From the NCBI RefSeq assembly GCF_001029445.1, contig NZ_LDOT01000007.1, forward strand, positions 1 to 64,000: 64,000 nucleotides of DNA, read 5' to 3'. This document shows, piece after piece, positions 55,333 to 64,000 of this stretch (position 1 is its first letter; every line of letters starts with the position of its first letter). Source of the stretch: Photobacterium aquae. GTDB lineage: Bacteria > Pseudomonadota > Gammaproteobacteria > Enterobacterales > Vibrionaceae. The translations under genes were made by a program, and so were the position numbers. Below the pieces are notes generated by a model that was not told where the DNA came from, did not search any database, and worked only from the letters and a program-made list of their open reading frames with translations.

Positions 55333-57117
55333 TTAGCGATCCAGAATCACAACCGAGCTCCCCAAAGGCGGTAGAGATAAAGCCAAACAGCCTATACCTG
55401 CTTCAACTTTTAACATGACCGTTTTGTTGCCATTAAGTGCATCCTGACAACTATATTCTCCATCATCCAATTTCCACTCGGCAATCACGCCTTCTGGCAC
55501 GACGACCGGCAAACTCTCTTTGCTATCCGGATCAAAATTTGCCACAACAACCATCAGCTGCTCTTGACTATAGCGAGCAAACGCAAACAAATTACCCTCA
55601 TACCCCCTACCTTGCTGACGATTAGCTGTCTGCAACTCGACATAATGCCCTGCTGCGGCGGGACTCATCACTGACAAGTTAAGCAGGCACTGATAATACG
55701 ACCGCAAATCACGCTCAGCATCTGTCAACAGCCCACCATCAAATGCACCATGGTTCATCCATCGTTGATGGCTCGGTACGCCAATATAATCAAATATCGA
55801 TGTTCTTGACGGCTTACCAAAACCCGCATCTTCCGCGCCAGGCTCACCAACTTCCTGGCCGAAATAGACCATCGTCGGCGAAGTGCTTAGCAAGGTTGAA
55901 ACCACCATCGCCGGCTTGCCTTTTTCCGCACAGCCAGCAAATTCTGGGCTCGCCACACGCTGCTCATCATGGTTGTCCAAAAAGTGCAGCATATGATGTT
56001 CAATATCCTGCATACCGGCCTGGACATCGACAATGGCATCGGTACTCTGTTTACCCTGAATGATATCTTTGAGCGTATCGTACAGATCCACCTTGTCATA
56101 GAGGTAGTCCATTTTGCCTAAGCGAATATAATCTCGATACAAATGAGGTTGATACACTTCTGCCATCAGAAAAGTATCCGGATTCACATGCTTGATAGCA
56201 GAGTTCATATAACTCCAGAACTCAACCGGCACCATTTCCGCCATATCATAGCGAAAACCATCAACGCCTTTAGCCAGCCAATACAAAGCAATATCGCGAA
56301 ATTTCTGCCATGAATCGGGGACCGATTGCGTCAACCAAAACGCATAGTGTTCTTGATGCGTGCGTTCTTCATAGCCAATAGGAAGTTCCGCGAAATCCTT
56401 GCTACCATCAGGTCGGATCCCATAGTTTACCTTGACGGTTTCATACCAATCGTCAAATTTGGGTTTTGCCAGACGCGAACCGTTTCCAGTCCACTTCGCC
56501 GGGTATTCCACGTATGGGTCAACCATCATCGGATGCGTCTCACCGCCCAATGGCAAATAACCATTTTCGAAATCAGGCAGTTCAAACGCCTCTCCAGGGA
56601 TATAGTAAAAATTATTGTCGCGGTGGTAGGCAACCGACGTATCATCCCCATCACCGAAATCAACAACGCCCTCAGGGTTAGTCACCCCTTTATAGCGCCG
56701 CGCAACATGGTTTGGCACAATATCAATAATTACCTTCAACCCGTTGGCATGGCTTCGCTCAACCAGAGACTGGAACTCCTCCAAGCGGTTAGCCGGGTCA
56801 ACCGCCAAATCAGGATTGACATTATAGTAATCTTTCACTGCGTAAGGAGAGCCCGCACGCCCTTTTATCACACTCGGGTGATCACTAGCGATCCCGTATG
56901 CTTCATAATCAGCGACCAGCGCATGATGAGGTACACCTGTATACCAGATATGGGTCACACCCAGTTTTTTTATTTCACTCAAGGCCTTATTAGTAAAATC
57001 ATTGAATTTACCAACTCCATTTTCCTGCGACGTTCCCCATGCCTTATTATTCGTTTCCGTATTACCAAACAAACGGGTAAACACTTGGTAAACGACAAAT
57101 TTTTTCTTCTGCTGCAT
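55333..57117 (-). CDS. GH13 alpha-amylase-family enzyme, cytoplasmic
   Basis: A 594-residue TIM-barrel glycosidase of GH13. Conserved regions: IIDIVPNHVARRYKG (region I), VDGFRYDMAEMVP with the nucleophile Asp (region II), TFLMAEVYQP with the acid Glu (region III) and HFLDNHDEQRVAS with the third Asp (region IV). The opening VVYQVFTRLFGN and THIWYTGVPHHA mark a subgroup with no signal peptide, so it acts on imported maltodextrins. The start is uncertain: ATG 57117 (MQQKKKF) is chosen because upstream in-frame ATGs (57132, 57153, 57183) overlap the malM terminator region. It follows lamB-malM on the same strand. Confidence 0.88.
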   Translation of the reverse strand: MQQKKKFVVYQVFTRLFGNTETNNKAWGTSQENGVGKFNDFTNKALSEIKKLGVTHIWYTGVPHHALVADYEAYGIASDHPSVIKGRAGSPYAVKDYYNVNPDLAVDPANRLEEFQSLVERSHANGLKVIIDIVPNHVARRYKGVTNPEGVVDFGDGDDTSVAYHRDNNFYYIPGEAFELPDFENGYLPLGGETHPMMVDPYVEYPAKWTGNGSRLAKPKFDDWYETVKVNYGIRPDGSKDFAELPIGYEERTHQEHYAFWLTQSVPDSWQKFRDIALYWLAKGVDGFRYDMAEMVPVEFWSYMNSAIKHVNPDTFLMAEVYQPHLYRDYIRLGKMDYLYDKVDLYDTLKDIIQGKQSTDAIVDVQAGMQDIEHHMLHFLDNHDEQRVASPEFAGCAEKGKPAMVVSTLLSTSPTMVYFGQEVGEPGAEDAGFGKPSRTSIFDYIGVPSHQRWMNHGAFDGGLLTDAERDLRSYYQCLLNLSVMSPAAAGHYVELQTANRQQGRGYEGNLFAFARYSQEQLMVVVANFDPDSKESLPVVVPEGVIAEWKLDDGEYSCQDALNGNKTVMLKVEAGIGCLALSLPPLGSSVVILDR

Positions 57118-57167
57118 TATTTCCATCATCATGATCGGCTGGCCACTTCCCATATAACGACTGTGAC

Positions 57168-57192
57168 AAAAAAGGGTGGGCACTGCCCACCC
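57168..57192 (-). terminator. Intrinsic terminator of lamB-malM
   Basis: A 9-bp stem GGGTGGGCA/TGCCCACCC followed on the minus strand by TTTTTTGTC, 18 bp past the malM stop. It separates the lamB-malM unit from the amylase gene. Confidence 0.9.
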
Positions 57193-57209
57193 TGTATACC
57201 CAAACTACC

Positions 57210-58133
57210 TTATTTTTGAATCAATTTAATGAAAGTGTTTTCTGCCGTCGCAGAGCCTGCACGCTTAGCTTCTTCCATTAATTTCAGCGCTCGTTGAATA
57301 TCCTTTTTCTCAACAGCCAACTGAATTTGATTGTTATAAAACGCTTCTGTTTCCGGCAACATTGCTGGACTATTTACAGCTGACGACTGCTGTACTGCCG
57401 TATTACTCAGCACCATGCTGGCTGCCGGAACTGTAGCTACAGCTTCAACAGATTCGGCAGTCTCTACCGGTTGGGATACCGCCTTCTGAGGCACGGTTGT
57501 ATGAGAACGGTACGAACGTAGAGCGAGTGGTTTGAGATCGAGTTCCAAGCTACCAAACTTTTGGTGCTGAATCGTCGGATCCGTCACCATCGGACGAGCC
57601 AAGCCCAGCTCTTCGGCCCGAACTCTTTCTGGATGTGGGATCTGAATAGAACCTTCTCGGTACGCCAATGGCGAGTATACAACTAAATAAGGCGTCGTCG
57701 CTTGGTTCATATCAAAACTCTTCCGATAGCTAGACAGACGCAGCATATCCGAAGGCTTCACCTCAAAATCACTCAACTCATAACTATCAACAACTTGGAA
57801 TGTCGGGCTAAGGAGTAGCACTTTCGGTGCAAATACCCCCGTGCTCCGCATCCAACTTTTAAGTTCAACCCGCATCCGCTCAACGTTTTCAGGCAGAACA
57901 AACCCGGTAAAATAGCTCTTACCCTCGGCAAAGTTCCCTACTTGTGAATATTCATCAACAGCAAAATCAATACTGTCACCATTCATCGGAATCCATGCAA
58001 ATTCACTGAATGTCTCGCAGCACGCTGGCTGGGTGATTGTGACATTTTTAACTGCCTGTTCAGCTGGGGAGGCTGCGCATCCGGCAAGAGATGCGATAAG
58101 CAGTGCTGCTAGCGTAGTTTTAATTATTTTCAT
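57210..58133 (-). CDS. malM: MalM-like maltose-operon lipoprotein
   Basis: A 307-residue exported protein. The lipoprotein signal peptide MKIIKTTLAALLIASLAGC has the lipobox LAGC at Cys19, then a MalM domain with ACCETFSEFAWIPMNGDSID and YLVVYSPLAYREGSIQIPHP. The C-terminal helix AVEKKDIQRALKLMEEAKRAG is repeat-like. MalM is a periplasmic protein of the maltose regulon of unclear role; E. coli MalM is soluble, so lipidation here would be a difference. ATG 58133 is supported by GGAG; an upstream in-frame start at 58193 is rejected because it hides the signal. Directly downstream of lamB. Confidence 0.88.
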   Translation of the reverse strand: MKIIKTTLAALLIASLAGCAASPAEQAVKNVTITQPACCETFSEFAWIPMNGDSIDFAVDEYSQVGNFAEGKSYFTGFVLPENVERMRVELKSWMRSTGVFAPKVLLLSPTFQVVDSYELSDFEVKPSDMLRLSSYRKSFDMNQATTPYLVVYSPLAYREGSIQIPHPERVRAEELGLARPMVTDPTIQHQKFGSLELDLKPLALRSYRSHTTVPQKAVSQPVETAESVEAVATVPAASMVLSNTAVQQSSAVNSPAMLPETEAFYNNQIQLAVEKKDIQRALKLMEEAKRAGSATAENTFIKLIQK

Positions 58134-58226
58134 ATTCTCTCCGTTCCCTATTGTGGGCTTATTCGAGCTATCGCTATACCCATATTCCCTCATTATTTAT
58201 CGCTATGGAAACATGGGTATAGCCAA

Positions 58227-58248
58227 AAGGCAGCCCGAAGGCTGCCTT
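58227..58248 (-). other. Hairpin between lamB and malM
   Basis: A 9-bp stem AAGGCAGCC/GGCTGCCTT with a 4-base loop, 15 bp past the lamB stop, followed on the minus strand by TTTTGG. It is probably a partial terminator or mRNA stabiliser that makes lamB more abundant than malM. Confidence 0.6.
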
Positions 58249-58261
58249 GAGATAGAGCGAT

Positions 58262-59587
58262 TTAGAACCAAATTTCAGCATGAACACCGAATACGAACTG
58301 GTCTTTCTCCCCCGCTTCCGTGATACCGATGGCACCGGCTGCGGCTTCATCGCTAGTACCAACCCAAGTCACGTAAGGCTTAAGCTGTGGACGGCCGAAG
58401 TAATCAGCATTAACAGTAAAAACTGACGCTGCTTCAAGGGTATAGAAGTCAGTTGCGCTATCCTTACGGCCCCATTGGTTGCCGTTTAGATCTTCAACAG
58501 CCCAAGAGCCTGTAAATTCCCAGCGGAAGTTATCGTTTACCTTGTATGTTGGGCGAGCTGCGAAAATATAGCGAGTCACTTCATCGGTACCATTGCCAGT
58601 TAGACCCCAATCCATATCTTTTGGTGCCCAGTAGGTCAATTCAGTACCCATCTGCCAGTTATCGCTAATATTCAACACACCGTAAGTAGTGAAGAACAAA
58701 GACTTAGAATCTTCTAGCCAAGCACCGCTCCAGCCACCGAAGTTCACACCACGGTTAGTACCTAGACCTTCGCCGTAAGCAATCGCTGTTTGTGACCAAC
58801 CATCAAGGCCGTAGTAGTCGCGGTTGTAAGTAACTGACACACCGAAACCGCTATCTGCATCATTGGGTGCCAGCGCTTCATCGGCACGGGTCATTAGCTT
58901 AGCATCGAAATCAAAGCTGCCGCCCAGAGCTTTCACGCCGTAGTAGTAAAGGTCTAGAGAAGAAACTGTGGTACGCTCACCATCTACTGGACGATCTTCA
59001 GATGCAAATCCAGCTTCAGGATCCGCAGCGACAATCGCGATACCCGTCTTATGGCCAGAGTCTAGGTTCATCTCGAAACCCGCACCCATACCGGAAGATT
59101 GCTTCCAGAATTCACCCGTTAGAATACCCGCCGCACGGTTCAAGAAGCGACGACCAGCCCAGATTTCAGTACCTTCGCCAAGGTAAGGTAGATTGCCAAG
59201 AGCAACGTATGCCTCTTTTATTTCAAGCTGTGCTTTCGTGTTTGCCTTCTCTGCACCGGAAGAGGTGTAGTAGAAAGAGTCGCCATTGCCATATTCGGTA
59301 CGCGTTACGAAATCACTGTACACACCGTTTGCAAACTCCGTGTGCTTCTTCAGTACAAATTCAATCTGGTTGGCGCTCTTACCTGAAGTACCTGCGGTAC
59401 GGTAGTCAGGCTTGCCCAGCTCAGAGTCAAATGACTGTAAGTCTTCGTTGAAACGGAAGTTCATAGAGCCGTAGCCGTGGACTTCCCAACCATCGGTCAG
59501 GATATCAGTGGCAGATTCAGCAGCTACGTTGTATGAAGTTAGCGCGGTAAGTAGAGCCGCTGCTACAGGTACTAACTTGTGTTTCAT
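58262..59587 (-). CDS. lamB: Maltoporin LamB
   Basis: A 441-residue outer-membrane porin for maltose and maltodextrins. Sec signal MKHKLVPVAAALLTALTSYN (cleavage VAA-ES). Maltoporin features are VHGYGSMNFRFN, LGKPDYRTAGTSGKS, the segment EIWAGRRFLNRAAG and the terminal aromatic VHAEIWF expected for the last barrel strand. Greasy-slide aromatics are present. ATG 59587 has AAGGGA 7 bases upstream; the upstream open frame to 59674 is leader. The promoter carries MalT-like and CRP-like sites. Confidence 0.95.
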   Translation of the reverse strand: MKHKLVPVAAALLTALTSYNVAAESATDILTDGWEVHGYGSMNFRFNEDLQSFDSELGKPDYRTAGTSGKSANQIEFVLKKHTEFANGVYSDFVTRTEYGNGDSFYYTSSGAEKANTKAQLEIKEAYVALGNLPYLGEGTEIWAGRRFLNRAAGILTGEFWKQSSGMGAGFEMNLDSGHKTGIAIVAADPEAGFASEDRPVDGERTTVSSLDLYYYGVKALGGSFDFDAKLMTRADEALAPNDADSGFGVSVTYNRDYYGLDGWSQTAIAYGEGLGTNRGVNFGGWSGAWLEDSKSLFFTTYGVLNISDNWQMGTELTYWAPKDMDWGLTGNGTDEVTRYIFAARPTYKVNDNFRWEFTGSWAVEDLNGNQWGRKDSATDFYTLEAASVFTVNADYFGRPQLKPYVTWVGTSDEAAAGAIGITEAGEKDQFVFGVHAEIWF

Positions 59588-59671
59588 AGGAATGTCCCTT
59601 TTTATATTTTTATGCCGACTGCTCTCTAGCAATCTTTCGGAACTCATATTCAGGGCAGATACAGTTTCACA

Positions 59672-59754
59672 CATCCTCCCGACTGAGGGATGAGACAGGA
59701 GGATGATTGGGGCGTAGGAAATAGGGATGAGAAAACTTTCGTGATACGCCTCAC
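59672..59754. promoter_or_regulatory. lamB/glgX divergent control region: MalT-box-like sites and CRP-like palindrome
   Basis: Five elements within 83 bp: CATCCTCCC (59672-59680, minus-strand GGGAGGATG), GAGGGATGAG (59685-59694), AGGAGGATGA (59697-59706), GGGGCGTAGG (59709-59718) and AGGGATGAGA (59723-59732). A core CRP palindrome GTGATACGCCTCAC is at 59741-59754. The arrangement could drive lamB-malM to the left and glgX to the right. Confidence 0.78.
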
Positions 59755-59958
59755 GGACTATAGGCGTAATAGTGTAAGAAAATTACAAAATACAGCATAA
59801 AAACACGAGTGCTATCACCTATTTCTCCCCATAGTGAAATAATATAATTTTTTGGTGATATTTAATTTTTACCAAAAAAAATCATTCCTTGACTCGCTGA
59901 AAAATAGCGTTTTAATAACAGTTCGAAATGAATAAAATTCATCAATGAGACGTACAGA

Positions 59959-61929
59959 ATGTTCGCTAAATTAGCCCGCCCCTTTCCGCTTGGGGCTACA
60001 TTATGTGATCAGGGTTGTAATTTTTCTATTTACCACCCAGAAAACAAGCCATTAAAACTTGTTTTATTCAAAAAAAATAATAAACCTCATATTATTGAAC
60101 TACAGAACAACTATCAAAATATCTATTACACTTTTGTCCCAGATATTAAAGCAGGGCAAGTTTACGGCTATTATATTAAAGACAAAGGCGAAGAACGCCT
60201 TATTCTTGATCCCTACGCTCAAGCACTGGACACCATCGCCCACTACACACCGCCGTTCACCGCTGAGCAAAGCTGGAAATTTGCCAAATCGGTCGTCGTC
60301 GATCACAGCTTTGACTGGCAAGGCATCCCCGCCCCGCGTATTCGCCACGAAGAAACCATTGTATTTGAGACCCATGTAAAAGGTTTCAGCAAGCAGCACC
60401 CTGAACAACCACACCATTTATCCGGAAGTTACCTCGGACTGTGTCAGCCATCAATGGTGGCGTTTTTCAAAAAACATGGGATAAACTGCCTGCAATTATT
60501 GCCTATCACCTCATGCATGTCGGAGCCACATCTGCTCAAGATGAATAAGGTGAACTTCTGGGGCTATAACAGCCTGTGCTTTATGGCACCGGAACCTCGC
60601 TATGCAAGCCAAGATGCCGTAACCGAGTTAAAAACCATGGTACGCGAACTCCACCGCCACGGTATAGAGGTCATCATGGATATCGTCTTCAACCATACCG
60701 CCGAGGGCGGAGAAGGCGGCCCCCATTTCCATTTCAAGTCTCTGGATAAAAACTATTACCAACTGGATTCCAACAAGAATTTCAAGAACTATACCGGCTG
60801 TGGCAACACGGTTAATCTCGTCCACCAGCCAAGCCTAAATATTGTCTTGGACACCCTGCGCAATTGGGTTACTCATTATCATATCGACGGTTTCCGGTTT
60901 GACTTAGCATCAACGCTAGGCAGGTATGGTGACCGCTTTAATACTGAGGCGGCCTTCTTCAAGGCTATTGCCCAAGACCCCGTACTACGCGAGGTGAAAC
61001 TCATCGCAGAACCATGGGATATTGGCCCTGATGGTTATCAGCTTGGCAGCTTCCCTCGGGGTTGGAATGAGTGCAATGACAAATATCGCGATACCGTAAA
61101 GAGTTACTGGCTCTGCAAGGAAAACAACATTAAGGAGTTCGCAACCCGGATTATGGGCTCGCGAGATTTGTTCAGTGCCGGAAAGTGGCCAGACAAACTC
61201 CCGGTCAACTTCATTAGCTATCATGATGGTTTTACCCTGCAGGACTTAGTCTCCTATAATCGCAAGCACAACTATGCCAACGGCGAGAACAACCGTGACG
61301 GTCATGGTGACAACCGATCCAATAACCACGGAGCAGAAGGCAGGACTGAAAACTATGCTGTACTTTGCCGCCGTGAACGGATGAAACGTAACTTAATGGC
61401 AACCCTGCTGTTTAGTTTCGGTATCCCCCATGTACTTGCAGTAGATCTGCTCTCCCATAGCCAAGGGGGCAATAACAATGCTTACTGTCAAGACAACGAA
61501 ATCAGCTGGGCCAACTGGGCGTTAACCAAAGAGGGGGATGAATTCCTAACTTGGATCAGTATGATGATCCACAAACGCCAAACCATTATGCCCGAATTTA
61601 TCAAGGCCTTTAGCGGCCACGACAGAGGGCGTCACCGAGTGATCTGGAAACGCTCTGACGGCCATAATATGACCGGTGAGGATTGGCAGGGTATAGAAGC
61701 CTTCGCCTTGATGCTAGGGCTCGATAAGGATGGCGATGAATTATTGTTCCTGTTCAACAATTCAACCATTCCCACACGCTACCGCCTGCCGGTAGGAAAT
61801 AAATGGGATATTGTCTGTGATACATCAGAGTCTCAGCACAATTGCCGCCAAGCACAAACAAGTTACATGCAAAGCGCACTGTCGATGACCATTCTGCATC
61901 GCCGCTGTACGGCCTTGAACCAACCTTAG
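59959..61929 (+). CDS. glgX: Glycogen debranching enzyme GlgX (isoamylase-type GH13)
   Basis: A 656-residue cytoplasmic enzyme that cleaves alpha-1,6 links of limit dextrins. An N-terminal CBM48 (PLGATLCDQGCNFSIYHPEN) precedes the GH13 barrel with VIMDIVFNHTAEGGEGGP (region I), IDGFRFDLASTLGR with nucleophile Asp (II), LIAEPWDIGPDGYQLG with acid Glu (III) and FISYHDGFTLQDLVSY (IV). ARPFPLGAT and the GNNNAYCQDNEISW segment are GlgX/isoamylase signatures. It is not in a glg operon but in the maltodextrin island, divergent from lamB. Confidence 0.93.
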   Translation: MFAKLARPFPLGATLCDQGCNFSIYHPENKPLKLVLFKKNNKPHIIELQNNYQNIYYTFVPDIKAGQVYGYYIKDKGEERLILDPYAQALDTIAHYTPPFTAEQSWKFAKSVVVDHSFDWQGIPAPRIRHEETIVFETHVKGFSKQHPEQPHHLSGSYLGLCQPSMVAFFKKHGINCLQLLPITSCMSEPHLLKMNKVNFWGYNSLCFMAPEPRYASQDAVTELKTMVRELHRHGIEVIMDIVFNHTAEGGEGGPHFHFKSLDKNYYQLDSNKNFKNYTGCGNTVNLVHQPSLNIVLDTLRNWVTHYHIDGFRFDLASTLGRYGDRFNTEAAFFKAIAQDPVLREVKLIAEPWDIGPDGYQLGSFPRGWNECNDKYRDTVKSYWLCKENNIKEFATRIMGSRDLFSAGKWPDKLPVNFISYHDGFTLQDLVSYNRKHNYANGENNRDGHGDNRSNNHGAEGRTENYAVLCRRERMKRNLMATLLFSFGIPHVLAVDLLSHSQGGNNNAYCQDNEISWANWALTKEGDEFLTWISMMIHKRQTIMPEFIKAFSGHDRGRHRVIWKRSDGHNMTGEDWQGIEAFALMLGLDKDGDELLFLFNNSTIPTRYRLPVGNKWDIVCDTSESQHNCRQAQTSYMQSALSMTILHRRCTALNQP

Positions 61930-61943
61930 CCATCCAAGGATAG

Positions 61944-61965
61944 CCGTCGGTGTAAAATCCGACGG
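61944..61965. terminator. Short hairpin between convergent genes
   Basis: A 7-bp stem CCGTCGG/CCGACGG with an 8-base loop in the 36-bp gap between glgX and the AraC-type gene. U-run not evident. Confidence 0.5.
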
Positions 61966-62751
61966 TTACAGCGTTTTCCTGTACTGAGTTGGAGTAAGAC
62001 CAAATTGCTGTTTAAAACGGGCAGAAAAGCGCGCTTCTGATTGGTAACCACAGGCCATCGCAACATCCAACTGGTTTGGGGATTGTTGGAGCAATGTCAG
62101 GGCATACCCCATCCTCACTTCCGCCAATACTTTTCGAAAACTGGTTCCTTCGGCCGATAGTTTTCGGATCAACGTTGCACGGCTCATGGACAAGTGCTCG
62201 GCGACCAACTCAACTTTATGTTCATCTCCTGGGTTTGCACTTAGATAACGCGACACCCGCTCCCACAATGTCTGCGGCTCACCAGGAAACAGTAAATGAA
62301 GTATACCGGCATGCCTTAGCTCGGCATAAAATGCATATAAGAACTGTCGCTGGGTCTCGAGCGAAAAGTGCTTCTCTTGCATCGCAAACAAAATATCAAA
62401 ACAATATGCCAGTTGCTCGGTAACGGTTGCCCGAGGTTCTTGGGCCTGCGATGCCGCACCTGCCATACTTTCCCGTACCCATTCTTGAGGTGGCGCCTCA
62501 AAAAAAGTCAGGGTTTTAGAGTGAAATGCGGCCTGTTCCGGAACGTTAACGAAAGTAAGGTACTGACAGGCAGGGATCATTAGCCACTCAGCGGAGGTAT
62601 ACTTCAATGCACTCTCGCGCCACCAGAGTTGTTTCATCCCATTCTGAACCCAGATAACCGTTGGCGAATGCATCAGTACATTTCGCAAAGATTGCTTACT
62701 GAGCCCCCGAAACTGACCTGACTGTACCAATACTTTCGCCATCGTTATCAC
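61966..62751 (-). CDS. AraC-family transcriptional regulator
   Basis: A 261-residue regulator. The N-terminal half is a cupin-like sensor (SPTVIWVQNGMKQLWWRESA, YLTFVNVPEQAAFHSKTLTF). The C-terminal double HTH is seen at HLSMSRATLIRKLSAEGTSF and VAMACGYQSEARFSARFKQQ, ending FGLTPTQYRKTL. Its start lies 7 bp downstream of the PEBP-family stop on the same strand, so they may be co-transcribed. Targets unknown. Confidence 0.88.
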   Translation of the reverse strand: MITMAKVLVQSGQFRGLSKQSLRNVLMHSPTVIWVQNGMKQLWWRESALKYTSAEWLMIPACQYLTFVNVPEQAAFHSKTLTFFEAPPQEWVRESMAGAASQAQEPRATVTEQLAYCFDILFAMQEKHFSLETQRQFLYAFYAELRHAGILHLLFPGEPQTLWERVSRYLSANPGDEHKVELVAEHLSMSRATLIRKLSAEGTSFRKVLAEVRMGYALTLLQQSPNQLDVAMACGYQSEARFSARFKQQFGLTPTQYRKTL

Positions 62752-62758
62752 TGTTACC

Positions 62759-63289
62759 TTATTCGTTAACGTAGGTCGCTGTCAGCGTTGCTTTATCCAA
62801 TGCTTTACTGTTCAGCATAAAACCGACGAGCGCATTTGAAGCCCCTTTAGGCAAATCCAATTTAGCCATAGGCAATGCCCACACCGTAAACTGATAACGG
62901 TGCATGCCATCGCCCTTCGGTGGGCATACGCCACCAAAACCTTTTACGCCATAGTCATTATGAAGCTCCGTAGCGCCGGGAATCTTCGGTGACTCGCCAC
63001 GCTTTAGGCTCTGCTGCGAAGCAGGAATATCAATCGCCATCCAGTGCCACCAACCGCTTCCTGTAGGCGCATCAGGATCATAGGCCGTAATTGCGAAGCT
63101 CTTAGTGCCTTCGGGAGCACCGCTCCAACTCAGTTGTGGCGATTGGTTATCCCCAGAGCAACCAAAACCATTGTACGTATAGGTATCCGCCATGCGGGAA
63201 CCTTCTTGAATATCTTTGCTGGTCAAGGTCATCGCCGAGCTGGTAAATGAAACAACGGCAAGTAGAGGTAACAAATATTTTGCTTTCAT
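62759..63289 (-). CDS. Exported YbhB/YbcL-family (PEBP-like) protein
   Basis: A 176-residue periplasmic protein. Sec signal MKAKYLLPLLAVVSFTSSAM (cleavage near SSA-MTL) followed by the phosphatidylethanolamine-binding-protein fold: FGCSGDNQSPQLSWSGAPEG, AYDPDAPTGSGWWHW and the GFGGVCPPKGDGMHRYQF segment, which together form the anion-binding pocket. Function in bacteria is unknown despite the Raf-kinase-inhibitor-like name. Probably in operon with the AraC gene. Confidence 0.93.
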   Translation of the reverse strand: MKAKYLLPLLAVVSFTSSAMTLTSKDIQEGSRMADTYTYNGFGCSGDNQSPQLSWSGAPEGTKSFAITAYDPDAPTGSGWWHWMAIDIPASQQSLKRGESPKIPGATELHNDYGVKGFGGVCPPKGDGMHRYQFTVWALPMAKLDLPKGASNALVGFMLNSKALDKATLTATYVNE

Positions 63290-63429
63290 CAGGATTCTCC
63301 TTAGTTAGTCGAACCAAGTTTAATTTGAAATAACGCCATGTTATTACCTCAATAGCTCATATTGACTTAATTTGAACTTAATTTGAGACTTTCTGCAACG
63401 CACACAATAAATGCACTGAATAATGTCTC

Positions 63430-63963
63430 CTAACGCTGACGTATGTAGTGACTCTGTACAATGGCATCAAGGAAAATATCGCTTCCTGCCAATTTGAAAT
63501 TCTGTGATTTTGCCAACTCCCCGAACAACGGCGCTCCGCCCCCGAGCAGTACGGGGATCGTAGTCAGGATCATCTCATCTATCAAATCATCGTGGAGAAA
63601 CTGCTGAATAGTTATCCCACCATCAATATACAGTTCAGCAAACCCTCTTTGGTTAAGAGTTGTCACAACCTGTTGCAAAGGCCCTCTTACCAACTCAATT
63701 TTATCTTCATAACCCGCAGGCACTTGAGTTAAGGTATTACTGAGGACAAAGACAGGCTTGGTATACGGCCACTCACAATCAAAACCCGCAACGGTCTCAA
63801 AAGTATTTCGCCCCATAACCAGAGCATCAACCCGCTCCATCAACGGGCCAAACCCCATATCCACGTGTTCAGGGTTCGGTATGGCATGCAACCAGTCCAA
63901 ACCACCATTCTTATCGGCAATATAACCGTCCAGACTCGTTGCGATAAATACGATATTCGCCAT
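63430..63963 (-). CDS. Dihydrofolate reductase-like (RibD C-terminal family) protein
   Basis: A 177-residue protein of the RibD_C family, often annotated as dihydrofolate reductase family protein. Seen are ANIVFIATSLDGYIADKNGG at the N terminus, ALVMGRNTFETVAGF, an NADPH-pocket segment ELYIDGGITIQQFLHD and PVLLGGGAPLFGEL. It probably binds NADPH; the true substrate is unknown and it is not FolA. ATG 63963 has GGAG 6 bases upstream; an in-frame TTG lies 12 bases further up. Confidence 0.92.
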   Translation of the reverse strand: MANIVFIATSLDGYIADKNGGLDWLHAIPNPEHVDMGFGPLMERVDALVMGRNTFETVAGFDCEWPYTKPVFVLSNTLTQVPAGYEDKIELVRGPLQQVVTTLNQRGFAELYIDGGITIQQFLHDDLIDEMILTTIPVLLGGGAPLFGELAKSQNFKLAGSDIFLDAIVQSHYIRQR

Positions 63964-64000
63964 CTTCCTCTCCAATTAGACCAAATGCAGTACCGCTATA

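Overview
The window is a chromosomal segment from a gammaproteobacterium, most likely Vibrionaceae and possibly Photobacterium or a close relative. This rests on remembered family resemblance, not a search: a VpsR-type regulator, RelV-type small alarmone synthetases, a Vibrio-style maltose/maltodextrin regulon, and housekeeping genes (PBP1b, DeaD, RNase II, Rof). Coding density is high. I see no rRNA, tRNA, CRISPR array, transposase or prophage.

Layout. 1-8.4 kb: an AraC-type regulator facing a PLP decarboxylase/amidohydrolase pair, a VOC/helical-repeat gene pair, a chemoreceptor, and small metabolic genes (RidA family, thioesterase). 8.5-11.2 kb: a membrane protein with a possible winged-helix tail, a PCuAC copper chaperone and an MBL-fold hydrolase. 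11.2-17.4 kb: the most distinctive part. A VpsR-like c-di-GMP-type regulator lies next to a Fap-like functional-amyloid locus with two FapB/C-like subunits, two small secreted proteins with double-glycine motifs, a Sec-exported C39 peptidase (FapD-like) and a divergent outer-membrane barrel (FapF-like). 17.5-21.3 kb: small conserved proteins, two tandem RelV-type (p)ppGpp synthetases that both begin with a signal-peptide-like segment, and Rof. 21.4-36 kb: housekeeping genes (CyuA-like, Nudix, PBP1b, phosphohexomutase, DeaD, a GAF-GGDEF cyclase, RNase II, DUF1415).

36.4-62 kb is a maltodextrin island. malE-malF-malG diverges from malK. A second malE is paired with a glycogen-debranching-type glucosidase. 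lamB-malM is followed by a GH13 amylase and diverges from glgX. All three control regions carry GGAGGATG and GGGGCGTAG elements that resemble MalT boxes, together with CRP-like palindromes. Together these genes would import maltodextrins (LamB, MalE/MalE2, MalFGK2) and break them down in the cytoplasm. malT, malP and malQ are not in the window. Inserted in the island are a racemase, a DUF1254 protein, a CPA1 antiporter and a translationally coupled diguanylate cyclase/phosphodiesterase pair. The last 2 kb hold an AraC regulator, a PEBP-family protein and a DHFR-like protein.

Two themes recur. One is c-di-GMP control of biofilm: VpsR-like regulator, two cyclases, one EAL protein and an amyloid locus. 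The other is maltodextrin metabolism. The items most worth checking are the Fap-like locus with its apparent periplasmic double-glycine processing, and the exported-looking alarmone synthetase pair.
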